Source: an uncultured Lachnospiraceae bacterium
GTDB taxonomy: Bacteria > Bacillota > Clostridia > Lachnospirales > Lachnospiraceae
Length of the DNA stretch: 15,127 bases
Assembly: GCA_947178465.1 (NCBI GenBank)
Contig: CAMWYL010000037.1
Coordinates: 1 to 15,127, forward strand
Direction: 5' to 3'
Part shown: in pieces, positions 1 through 6,608 of the stretch
Layout: every line of letters begins with the position of its first letter
How positions within the stretch are numbered: position 1 is the first letter of the stretch
Translations under genes and position numbers: made by a program
The notes under the pieces: generated by a model
Told to the model about the DNA's origin: nothing
What the model saw: the letters and a program-made list of their open reading frames with translations, nothing else
Database searches by the model: none

Positions 1-114
1 ATTGTAGCCATGACTGAAAATTACTATTGGGAATATCCCTTTTCCTTCAGGCAGGTACAAATATCCGAAAACCTCTCTCCCATGATGATTAATCTTCTTT
101 ATTTCCTTCTCCAT
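1..114 (-). CDS. alpha/beta hydrolase family protein, N-terminal fragment cut by window edge
   Basis: Thirty-eight codons read leftward from ATG at 114-112 to the window edge without a stop. The peptide starts MEKEIKKINHHGREVFGYLY and continues LPEGKGIFPIVIFSHGYN. A short substrate-facing strand (FGYLYLPEG) followed by a hydrophobic strand ending in the HG oxyanion-hole motif (IVIFSHGYN) is typical of the start of alpha/beta hydrolases of the dienelactone-hydrolase/acyl-esterase kind. The Ser-His-Asp catalytic residues lie outside the window, so substrate cannot be named. The frame stays open upstream to a TTG near 163, but a good promoter (-10 at 164-169) would start the transcript at about 157. 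That favours the ATG at 114, which has the purine-rich GAGAGGG upstream. The gene has its own promoter behind the MATE terminator. Confidence 0.7.
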   Translation of the reverse strand, partial: MEKEIKKINHHGREVFGYLYLPEGKGIFPIVIFSHGYN

Positions 115-163
115 CCTTGCTTCCCTCTCTTCAATCCTCTCTGTCAGCCGCCAGCTTAATTCA

Positions 164-193
164 AATATACTCTCGCTGCCGCGATTTTGTCAA
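164..193 (-). promoter_or_regulatory. sigma-A type promoter of the alpha/beta hydrolase gene
   Basis: On the minus strand TTGACA (188-193) is followed after 18 bases by TATATT (164-169). The -35 is a perfect consensus and the -10 matches 5 of 6. It sits just after the MATE-gene terminator and about 50 bases before the ATG at 114. Confidence 0.6.
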
Positions 194-206
194 TTTCCTA
201 TCAGAC

Positions 207-246
207 AAAACGATCCGGAACCTGAGACTTCCCCGGGTTCCGGACC
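207..246 (-). terminator. intrinsic terminator after the MATE/kinase-like gene
   Basis: Arms 236-246 and 212-222 form an 11-bp GC-rich stem with one G-U pair (GGTCCGGAACC with GGTTCCGGATC on the minus strand) and a 13-base loop. A short T run (complement of 207-210) follows. It lies about 25 bases beyond the stop at 270. The T run is modest, so termination may be partial. Confidence 0.6.
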
Positions 247-269
247 ATTTTGCTATCTGTAAATCTTTT

Positions 270-842
270 TTAATATCCTTTTTTCTGCAAATAGACAAGA
301 ATGGTTTCCGCAGAGGCCTGCTCACCGATGGAGCTGTCAATACACAGGTCGTAGTTGTCGGAATACGCCCAATCGGTTCCGGTGACAGACTGATAATAGT
401 TTGCCCGTGCCGCATCTGAATGCGCAAGGTTCTTCTCTGCCTGCTGCGGCGTATCTCCATACATTTCCATAACCTTCTTTATACGGTAATCCTTCGGTGC
501 ATGAATGAAAATGCGAACAACATCCGGGTACTCCCGCAACACATAATCCGCCGCCCGTCCGACGATAACACAGGACCCGTTATCGGCAATCTTCTTGATA
601 ATTCTGTCCTGCGCCACAACGGCCTGCTGCACGATCGTGGTGCTCATATACAGTTCCTTTAACCGCTCGGGTGAATTTTTGTTGATATCGGAAATAAACT
701 CTGCCGCAAGCCCGCTTTCCTGCGCAGCCAGGGCCGTTACCTCCTTATAATAGCAGGGAACCTGCATCATCCCTGCAAGCAACTGTCCAATCCGCTTTCC
801 CGCAGAGCCATGCTCTCTCGAAATGGTAACAATCACACCGGC
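270..842 (-). other. cytidylate-kinase-like C-terminal domain of the MATE fusion
   Basis: About 190 residues follow the last MATE helix and a Pro/Ala-rich linker (LQAPPQAEPAIEGHIRPSKAG). The domain opens with a beta strand and P-loop-like turn, VIVTISREHGSAGKRIGQLL. It continues with VPCYYKEV, NGSCVIVGRAADYVLREYPD and IFIHAPKDYRIKKVMEMYGD, which fit the nucleotide-binding core, the GR-AD motif and the lid-like region of the cytidylate-kinase-like family (Cytidylate_kin2 type). Stand-alone members of this family are common in Clostridia. Whether this copy phosphorylates anything is unknown. It could instead sense nucleotide and gate the transporter, which is inference. Confidence 0.75.
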
Positions 843-1888
843 CTTTGACGGACGGATATGTCCTTCTATCGCCGGTTCTGCCTGTGGCGGCGCCTGAAGC
901 TCTCTCCACAGGCGAAGCATGACTACTGCCGTAATCAGCATTGCAAGCACATCCGCAATGGGCGCTGCCCGGAAAATACCGGTTACGCCAAGGAACAACG
1001 GCATAAGGATAGAAAAGACAATTAACAGCAAATCCCGCAGAATCGCAAGCGGCGCGGCTGCCTGTGCCCGCCCGATGGACTGTAAGAAGATGGCACAAAC
1101 CTTCTGCACACAGGTAAATAAAATCAACAGCAGATAAATCCGCAGACAGCGTACCGCAAATTCCATGTACAGCTCTCCGTCCGAACCAAACAGCCGGATA
1201 AATGCATTGGGGAATACCTCAAACAGGAGCATGCATACAATACCGACAATCGCTGTCCATTTTATGACCGCCTTTAAAAGCTCCCGCACACGGTCAAATT
1301 TCTGTGCACCGTAATTATAGCCCACAATCGGCTGTGCACCCGCAGCAATACCGATTGCAATATTCAGCACAATCTGAAACAGCTTCATAATGACAACAAA
1401 TGCAGCCAAAGGAATATCCGCACCATAAGAGGAAGCCGCACCATATTTTACAAGCAAAATATTGTTTACTACCGTGATGATTACAATGGACAATTGTGTC
1501 AAAAGGCTGGAGGCACCCAGCGCCATAATCTGTTTGAGCTGTTTTATGTCTATCCGGAAGCTTTCTGCCCGCAGCCGAAAGGTCTTGCTTTTTCTCAGAT
1601 AAACAGCGCAAATCAGGAAGCTGACAAACTGTCCGAGAATGGTCGCATAGGCGGCTCCCTTAATCCCCATATCCAGCACAAAAATAGCCAGCGGATCTCC
1701 CACGATATTAATCAGAGCGCCCACAAGCATCGCACCCATTGCATAGCGGGGGCTTCCATCCGCACGGATAATGGACGCCAGCGTATTCTGCATCATAGCC
1801 GGCGGCATCATAATATAGATGATTTGCCCATAGTCGTGCGCGAGGGAAATCGTCGCGTCTGTAGCGCCTATCAGGCGAAGCAGTCCGT

Positions 1889-1893
1889 CCCCC
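1889..1893 (-). other. homopolymer site of the frameshift in the MATE gene
   Basis: Five C on the plus strand (five G in the coding strand: TTATGGGGGACGGA). The upstream frame reads YLWGTDCFA-stop. Adding one G gives YLWGDGLLRLIGAT, the expected MATE continuation. A single-base deletion or a base-calling error in the run explains the split. Confidence 0.8.
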
Positions 1894-2334
1894 ATAAATA
1901 GCTGATTAAAATGATTACCACACCGGAAAGAAAGGAAAAGAGAATACTGTTTCCAATTCCTCTGTGTACGGTTTTTGTCTCATTTCTTCCCTGTGCCACA
2001 CTTAAATATGCTGCTGCACCGTCACCAAAAAACAGGGACATACCCCATCCCACAACGGTAATCGGGAAAATAACACCGGTCGCCGCATTTCCCAAATAGC
2101 CTATGCCGTTTCCAACAAAGATCTGATCTACAATGTTATACAGGCATGAAATAATCAGCGATGCAATACAGGGAATGCAGAATTTTGCAAGAAGCCTTCC
2201 TATCCTCTCTGTTCCAAGATAATTACTTGTTTCCATAACTTCCTCCTTCATTTTACAGAACACAGACACAAATGCAGCAGCTTGCGTTTTTATTTCCCGC
2301 AAAATCGAGTAGGGAAGATTTTAGGGCGTGTGCA

Positions 2335-2431
2335 TCAAAAAACGGCACATGCAAACCACATGTGCCGATAAAAAGACACATGCATTCCTTTGTCCCGTAA
2401 TCAGATTTACGTGCAAAGCACTACATGTGTC
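2335..2431 (-). promoter_or_regulatory. putative attenuator in the MATE leader (two hairpins with an alternative pairing, including an intrinsic terminator)
   Basis: Four arms on the minus strand, in order of transcription: a GACACATG (2431-2424), b CATGTGTC (2382-2375), c CGGCACATG (2367-2359), d CATGTGCCG (2351-2343). Arms c and d form a perfect 9-bp hairpin with a 7-base loop followed by six T, a good terminator. Arms a and b form an 8-bp stem enclosing two small hairpins (GTGC/GCAC and GTAA/TTAC), also followed by five T. Arm b can instead pair with c (eight pairs, one G-U, 8-base loop), which would break the terminator. The element lies between a promoter at 2465-2494 and the MATE start at 2236. 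The simpler reading is that c-d is just the terminator of the MerR gene ending at 2510. I recognise no known riboswitch class. Confidence 0.5.
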
Positions 2432-2464
2432 GTTCAGGTGTTCCTGCTTATTTATTTCCTGCTT

Positions 2465-2494
2465 ATTCTATCTCATAATTTGAAAAAAAGTCAA
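2465..2494 (-). promoter_or_regulatory. likely sigma-A promoter for the MATE gene
   Basis: TTGACT (2489-2494), 18-base spacer, TAGAAT (2465-2470) on the minus strand, just past the stop of the MerR gene at 2510. It would start a transcript near 2458, with a leader of about 220 bases before the MATE ATG at 2236. No better promoter was seen closer to that start. Confidence 0.5.
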
Positions 2495-2509
2495 GTATTT
2501 TTTCATATG

Positions 2510-3238
2510 TTACCTGTGCGTGTAAATTCTAATCGCCTCGGCTACGAAGCCTGCCGTTCCCTCACCGCCGGCGCGATCGATATTTTCCGTAAATTCGCCG
2601 CCGTCAGCATACATTTGTCCAAGACTGAAAAGAATATCATTGGAGCATTTGTAGAAATGCTCCGTAATATAATCCTGCAGCTTCCTTACCCGGCTTTGAA
2701 TCTCCGCGGATTCCGGTGGCGCCTCCTTTAATTTCCCAAAATCCGCGAATATCTGCATAAAGCTTTCCATGATCGCCTTATTTTCTTCCTCGCCTCTGCC
2801 TGCGGCCTTCTGCTCGAATTCTTTATACGCGGCGGTTTTTCCCCACCGTTCCTTTGCCTGTCTTGCATATTCATCCATCTTTTGCGTGTCAAATACTGAA
2901 AAATCCATTGTCTTCACTCCTTCAAATCGTATTCCACGGGCAAAGCGAATCAACTTTTCCAGACGTTCTTTTTTCATTGTAAGCAGCGTAATCTGCTGCT
3001 CTAAGGCCTTATTCCTGTCAAAATCCGGTCCGGATATGATTTCTTTGATCTCCTTTAGCGGAAATTCCAATTCACGAAACAGTAAAATCTGCTGCAGTAT
3101 TTCCAAGGCTGTATCGTCATACAGCCGGTAACCGGACTCTGTATATTCCGTTGGCTTCAAAAGTCCGATTTTGTCATAATATTGCAGAGCGCGTATACTC
3201 ACTCCGGTCAATTTACTTACTTCATTCACTGTCCTCAT
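2510..3238 (-). CDS. MerR family transcriptional regulator with TipAS-like effector domain
   Basis: A 242-residue regulator starting MRTVNEVSKLTGVSIRALQY. Residues 1-70 are the MerR winged helix (VSIRALQYYDKIGLLKP, then SGYRLYDDTALEILQQI). Residues about 75-110 form the dimerising coiled coil. Residues about 125-242 resemble the TipAS antibiotic-binding domain (KERWGKTAAYKEFEQKAAGR, AGGEGTAGFVAEAIRIY). TipA-type proteins bind drugs or peptides and activate promoters by twisting an over-long spacer. The ATG at 3238-3236 was chosen because GGAGG lies about 8 bases upstream; the in-frame ATG six bases earlier is too close to it, and an upstream extension would overlap the promoter. The gene precedes the MATE pump on the same strand, so it is a candidate regulator of it (inference). 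A close paralogue diverges from the other side. Confidence 0.88.
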   Translation of the reverse strand: MRTVNEVSKLTGVSIRALQYYDKIGLLKPTEYTESGYRLYDDTALEILQQILLFRELEFPLKEIKEIISGPDFDRNKALEQQITLLTMKKERLEKLIRFARGIRFEGVKTMDFSVFDTQKMDEYARQAKERWGKTAAYKEFEQKAAGRGEEENKAIMESFMQIFADFGKLKEAPPESAEIQSRVRKLQDYITEHFYKCSNDILFSLGQMYADGGEFTENIDRAGGEGTAGFVAEAIRIYTHR

Positions 3239-3264
3239 TGTCATTCCCTCCTCCGTGTAAGTAT

Positions 3265-3295
3265 ACCATAAACTATTACGCAGTGTAACAGTCAA
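3265..3295 (-). promoter_or_regulatory. MerR-type promoter with 19-bp spacer and inverted-repeat operator
   Basis: On the minus strand TTGACT (3290-3295) and TATGGT (3265-3270) are 19 bases apart, the long spacer typical of MerR-activated promoters. Between them lies an inverted repeat, CTATTAC (3273-3279) and GTAACAG (3285-3291), with one mismatch and a 5-base centre. This is where MerR dimers bind. Self-regulation of the 2510-3238 gene is the natural reading. An alternative -10, TATACT, lies at 3260-3265 with a poor -35. Confidence 0.6.
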
Positions 3296-3446
3296 GACTT
3301 TTTTGTTGTTTTTTTATTATTTGCCTGTCGTGTACAAGGTATTTCATTTTATGAAAAAGACTGATAGACTGAGATTGATCAATTGCCCGACAGAATGGAA
3401 AACGCAATCCCCTGACAGGGAAAACAAAAAATTTGCAAATTACCTG

Positions 3447-3477
3447 TTGACTCTCTCGCTACGTGATGCTTTAGGCT
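3447..3477 (+). promoter_or_regulatory. MerR-type promoter of the second regulator gene
   Basis: TTGACT (3447-3452), 19-base spacer, TAGGCT (3472-3477), ending 20 bases before the ATG at 3498. The weak -10 and the 19-base spacer match promoters that need MerR-type activation. Dyad symmetry in the spacer is poor (TCGC and GTGA around 3456-3466), so the operator assignment is tentative. Confidence 0.5.
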
Positions 3478-3497
3478 TGAATGGAAAGGAGGCACCT

Positions 3498-4331
3498 ATG
3501 AAAACCATAAAAGACGTATCAAAAATAAGCGGTGTCAGCATAAGGACATTGCGATACTATGATGAAATAGGCTTATTAAAGCCAACGGCATTGACCGCCG
3601 CCGGCTACCGCTTATACGACAGCAGAGCACTGGAAAAGCTACAGGAGATTATGTTCTTTCGGGAACTGGAGATTCCTTTAGAGGATATCCGGAAAATCAT
3701 GGAAAACCCACTCCTGAACAAAGACCGGATTTTGGCCGCCCAAAAATCCATGCTCGAAAAGAAGCGAAACCGTCTGGATGGTATCATTGAATTATTATCG
3801 GATGTAATGAAGGGAGTCAACACAATGAGCTTTAGTGAATTTAACGAAAACGATGTCAAGACAATGATTCAAACGATGCAGGAGGGACTGTCGGAGGAAC
3901 AGTTCAACGAATTTATCAGGGAATACGGCGACGGCAGCATCGACGCTTACCGGAAAAAGCTTGAACAGGGATTAAATAACGACGACACCAAGACTTCCCT
4001 GCTAAAGTGGTATGGCGGCAAGGAAAAGGTTATCGCGTCCATGAAGCCAATCCCGAACATGGAGGATTTAAGAAGAGAACTTGACACACTTCATAAAGAT
4101 TTTTATGCGCATATCGGATGCGCGGGAGACGAAACGGAACATTTCATGGTAGCAAAGTTAGCGGACTTGTACAGGCAAATGCTGAATATGGACAATGCGC
4201 GAAGCATCCTGCTTGACCTTGCAAAGGAGTATCTGCAAAACGAGAAGCTCGCGGAAGCACAGGACCGGCAGTACGGTACGGGGACTGCGAAATATATGGC
4301 GGAGGCCATCCAACGATATTATGGCGTTTGA
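3498..4331 (+). CDS. MerR family transcriptional regulator with TipAS-like effector domain (second paralogue)
   Basis: A 277-residue protein starting MKTIKDVSKISGVSIRTLRY, preceded by AAAGGAGG at 3485-3492, which decides the start over the open frame further upstream. Residues 1-70 are the MerR DNA-binding region (SIRTLRYYDEIGLLKP, AAGYRLYDSRALEKLQEI). A helical linker follows to about residue 110 (MLEKKRNRLDGIIELLSDVM). The rest resembles the TipAS drug-binding domain, ending GTGTAKYMAEAIQRYYGV, parallel to the end of the divergent paralogue. It lies directly upstream of the thrS promoter on the same strand. No clear terminator was seen between them, so some read-through into the thrS leader is possible. 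The target is unknown; self-activation from the 19-bp-spacer promoter is likely. Confidence 0.88.
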   Translation: MKTIKDVSKISGVSIRTLRYYDEIGLLKPTALTAAGYRLYDSRALEKLQEIMFFRELEIPLEDIRKIMENPLLNKDRILAAQKSMLEKKRNRLDGIIELLSDVMKGVNTMSFSEFNENDVKTMIQTMQEGLSEEQFNEFIREYGDGSIDAYRKKLEQGLNNDDTKTSLLKWYGGKEKVIASMKPIPNMEDLRRELDTLHKDFYAHIGCAGDETEHFMVAKLADLYRQMLNMDNARSILLDLAKEYLQNEKLAEAQDRQYGTGTAKYMAEAIQRYYGV

Positions 4332-4344
4332 CAAAAAATTCCTC

Positions 4345-4373
4345 TTGACAAACCAAAGCAATCCGTTTACAAT
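4345..4373 (+). promoter_or_regulatory. sigma-A promoter of the thrS T-box leader
   Basis: TTGACA (4345-4350), 17-base spacer, TACAAT (4368-4373): perfect -35, 5 of 6 in the -10 and ideal spacing. Transcription should start near 4380, at the beginning of the T-box leader. Confidence 0.8.
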
Positions 4374-4379
4374 TCAAGA

Positions 4380-4649
4380 CAACATAAAAATGCAATGACG
4401 GAAACAAGTAGCGTATCGGATATCATCCAGAGAGGGCGGCATTTGGTGGAAGCTGCCTATGAAGAACATATGTGAAAACCATTCCTGAGCTGCGGTGCCT
4501 AAGGACGGAGAAATTTGCCTGTTAAGTGCCGCCGTATACCTGCGTTAAAGGTTCGGGCTTGATGGAGCCTAAAGTGAAAAGTTAAGGTGGAACCGTGCAT
4601 TCATGCACCCTTAAACATATTCCGACAGGATATGTTAAGGGTGCTTTTT
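4380..4649 (+). ncRNA. T-box leader RNA (threonine-tRNA sensing) upstream of thrS
   Basis: The stretch between the MerR gene and thrS is a transcription-attenuating T-box leader. Stem I shows the AGTAG element (about 4406), the CAGAGAG motif (about 4429), the GGTGGAAG apical region (4445-4452) and, after GTGAAA, the specifier ACC (4478-4480), a threonine codon, followed downstream by GAG. The T-box sequence AAGGTGGAACCGTG is at 4584-4597. The antiterminator can be drawn: TTAAGG (4582-4587) with CCTTAA (4608-4613), and GTGCA with TGCAC (4595-4607). Its TGGA bulge would pair with the NCCA end of uncharged tRNA-Thr, implying discriminator base U. The competing terminator follows. Low charged tRNA-Thr should raise thrS expression. 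Confidence 0.93.
4605..4649 (+). terminator. T-box regulated intrinsic terminator
   Basis: GCACCCTTAAACATATTCC (4605-4623) pairs with GGATATGTTAAGGGTGC (4628-4644), with one or two bulged bases, a 4-base loop and five T (4645-4649). Its left arm includes the CCCTTAA needed for the antiterminator, so the two structures exclude each other. Confidence 0.9.
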
Positions 4650-4686
4650 ATGTTGTGGCAAATAGGAAGAAAGGAGCGAAAAGAAA

Positions 4687-6450
4687 ATGAAAGTAACATT
4701 GAAAAACGGTTCCGTGGAGGAACGGAGCTTTGAAACGGAAGAGGGAAAAAATGCATTTCATCACACTGCGGCGCATATTCTCGCACAAGCGGTAAAGCGA
4801 CTGTATCCCACAACAAAATGCGCCATCGGACCGGCAATCGAAGACGGGTTCTACTACGACTTTGACTTTGATTTCGACTTTTCAGAGGCAAATCTGGCAG
4901 AAATCGAACAGGAGATGCGAAAGATTGTCAAAGAGAAGCTGCCGCTGCGCCGCTATACACTGAGCAGGGCGGAGGCATTGGCACAGATGGAAAATCTGCA
5001 GGAGCCTTACAAGGTTGAATTAATCAACGACCTTCCGGCGGACGCAGAGCTGAGCTTTTTTACGCAGGGTGAATATACGGAGCTGTGCGCGGGGCCTCAT
5101 GTTTCTGACACAGGTGTCATTAAAGCCTTCAAGCTTACCGCCATAGCCGGCGCTTATTGGCGCGGAAACGAGAAAAATCCGATGCTGACCCGAATCTATG
5201 GAACGGCCTTTCCGACTGTGGCGGAATTAGAGGAGCATTTGAATAAAATTGAGGAAGCGAAAAAACGCGACCACCGAAAACTCGGAAAAGAACTGGGACT
5301 CTTTGCCCTGATGGAGGAGGGCGCGGGCTTTCCGTTTTTCCTGCCAAACGGCCTGATTCTGAAAAATCTGCTGATTGACTATTGGCGGAAGCTTCACGCA
5401 AGAGAAGGGTATCTGGAGATTTCAACGCCCATGATGCTCAACCGCCGGCTCTGGGAGACCTCCGGTCACTGGGACCATTACCGTGAAACCATGTACACTA
5501 CCGTGATTGACGAGACGGACTTTGCCATTAAGCCCATGAACTGCCCCGGCGGAATGCTGGTCTACAAGATGCAGCCGCACTCCTACAGAGAGCTTCCACT
5601 GCGCGTCGGTGAGCTTGGCCTTGTCCACCGACACGAAAAGTCCGGCACGCTGCACGGTCTGATGCGCGTGCGCTGCTTCACACAGGATGACGCGCACATC
5701 TTTATGACCGAGGAACAGATTCCCTCCGAAATCAAGGGCGTTATCCGCCTGATTGACGAGGTATACTCCCGATTCGGCTTCAAATACCATGTAGAGCTTT
5801 CCACACGCCCTGAGAACAGCATTGGCAGCGATGAGGATTGGGAAATCGCGACGGACGGCTTGCGCAATGCGTTGGATTCCATAAATCTGCCCTACACCGT
5901 AAATGAGGGCGACGGCGCGTTCTACGGCCCGAAAATCGACTTCCATTTAGAAGATTCCCTTGGCAGGACATGGCAGTGCGGCACCATCCAGCTGGATTTC
6001 CAACTCCCACAGCGTTTCGAAGCAGAGTACATCGGCGCGGATGGCGCACGCCACCGCCCGATTATGATACACCGCGTTGTCTTCGGCTCCATAGAACGGT
6101 TTATCGGAATCCTAATCGAACACTACGCCGGCAAATTCCCGCTCTGGCTGGCTCCCGTTCAGATAAAAATACTTCCGATTTCCGACAAATTCCTTGCGTA
6201 CGCCGGACAAATCGAAGCTGCCCTGAAAGCCCACGGCTACCGCTCCGAGACAGACACGCGCGCCGAGAAAATCGGGTGGAAAATCCGTGAAGCACGCATG
6301 CAACGCGTCCCCTACATGCTGATTATCGGCGAGCAGGAAGAAAACAGCCGGCAGATTTCCGTGCGCAGCCGCGAGAACGGTGACTTAGGCGGCATGACCA
6401 TTGAAGCTTTCCTTGCTTTATTACAGGAAAGTCCCGACGCACTCTCCTAA
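4687..6450 (+). CDS. thrS: threonyl-tRNA synthetase, short form without TGS domain
   Basis: Cytoplasmic enzyme that attaches threonine to tRNA-Thr with ATP and clears mis-charged Ser. It has 587 residues, against about 640 for the usual form. Residues 1-20 (MKVTLKNGSVEERSFETEEG) keep only the first strand of the TGS domain and then join the editing domain directly. Editing-site residues are intact: H26 and H30 (HTAAH), and C134 and H138 (CAGPH). Catalytic core: zinc ligands C286 (MNCPGG), H337 (DDAH) and H462 (MIHR); motif 2 around HEKSGTLHGLMRVRCFTQDD; motif 3 around GSIERFIGILIEHY. The anticodon-binding domain begins near PLWLAPVQIKILP and ends at residue 587. ATG 4687 has AAAGGAG about 11 bases upstream. 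Expression is controlled by the T-box leader. It ends before a bidirectional terminator. Confidence 0.96.
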   Translation: MKVTLKNGSVEERSFETEEGKNAFHHTAAHILAQAVKRLYPTTKCAIGPAIEDGFYYDFDFDFDFSEANLAEIEQEMRKIVKEKLPLRRYTLSRAEALAQMENLQEPYKVELINDLPADAELSFFTQGEYTELCAGPHVSDTGVIKAFKLTAIAGAYWRGNEKNPMLTRIYGTAFPTVAELEEHLNKIEEAKKRDHRKLGKELGLFALMEEGAGFPFFLPNGLILKNLLIDYWRKLHAREGYLEISTPMMLNRRLWETSGHWDHYRETMYTTVIDETDFAIKPMNCPGGMLVYKMQPHSYRELPLRVGELGLVHRHEKSGTLHGLMRVRCFTQDDAHIFMTEEQIPSEIKGVIRLIDEVYSRFGFKYHVELSTRPENSIGSDEDWEIATDGLRNALDSINLPYTVNEGDGAFYGPKIDFHLEDSLGRTWQCGTIQLDFQLPQRFEAEYIGADGARHRPIMIHRVVFGSIERFIGILIEHYAGKFPLWLAPVQIKILPISDKFLAYAGQIEAALKAHGYRSETDTRAEKIGWKIREARMQRVPYMLIIGEQEENSRQISVRSRENGDLGGMTIEAFLALLQESPDALS

Positions 6451-6514
6451 GGCACAAACGCTTTTGCGAATGAGCACTCCGGTTTTGCCGGCAATACAGG
6501 AATTGCGACATCGT

Positions 6515-6568
6515 AAAAAATCGAGTGCGCAATGCAATGGTATCATTGCATTTGCACTCGATTTTTTT
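6515..6568. terminator. bidirectional intrinsic terminator between thrS and the convergent lipoprotein gene
   Basis: A long hairpin: TCGAGTGC (6521-6528) with GCACTCGA (6554-6561), and an inner stem AATGCAATG (6531-6539) with CATTGCATT (6544-6552). Six A precede it (6515-6520) and seven T follow (6562-6568). It therefore works for thrS on the plus strand and for the gene ending at 6609 on the minus strand. Confidence 0.9.
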
Positions 6569-6608
6569 ACTTTATCACCCTACGCAAAAATTTGTCGGCT
6601 TGAATCTC

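Larger units (their letters stand above)
270..2236 (-). pseudogene. MATE family efflux transporter fused to a cytidylate-kinase-like domain, split by a frameshift
   Basis: Multidrug and toxin extrusion (MATE) membrane transporter, expected to expel cationic drugs or metabolites using an ion gradient. The start is ATG 2236-2234 (METSNYLGTERIGRLLAKF), preceded at about 7 bases by AAGGAGGA. The first part (2236-1871) carries MATE N-terminal signatures (FCIPCIASLIISCLYNIVDQ, FVGNGIGYLG) and ends in a TGA at 1871. From about 1895 down to the TAA at 270 the rest follows in another frame: further membrane helices including GIAAGAQPIVGYNYGAQ, then at about 842-270 a soluble domain starting VIVTISREHGSAGKRIG. 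Adding one base to the C5 run at 1889-1893 joins the halves as ISYLWGDGLLRLIGAT, so one G was lost on the coding strand. The repaired protein is about 650 residues, of which about 455 are a normal-length MATE unit. No ribosome site precedes the ATG at 1895, so the second half is unlikely to be made alone. A sequencing error is equally possible. The neighbouring MerR/TipAS gene suggests drug-responsive control. Confidence 0.8.

Noticed and set aside
270..1895. The downstream half of the MATE gene as an independent gene starting at 1895
   Set aside because: No ribosome site precedes that ATG, and the product would lack the first MATE helices that are encoded immediately upstream in the other frame.
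2343..2431. Inverted repeats as ends of an insertion sequence
   Set aside because: The arms are 8-9 bp, separated by tens of bases with no transposase. The T runs after the stems fit RNA hairpins better.
3303..3497. N-terminal extension of the second MerR gene to an upstream ATG
   Set aside because: The extra 65 codons would include the promoter at 3447-3477, have no MerR-like sequence and lack a good ribosome site. The ATG at 3498 has AAAGGAGG.
4855..4881. Repeated Asp-Phe codons in thrS as a repeat element
   Set aside because: The YYDFDFDF region matches the normal ThrRS sequence at this point, with slight extension. It is protein coding and not a separate element.
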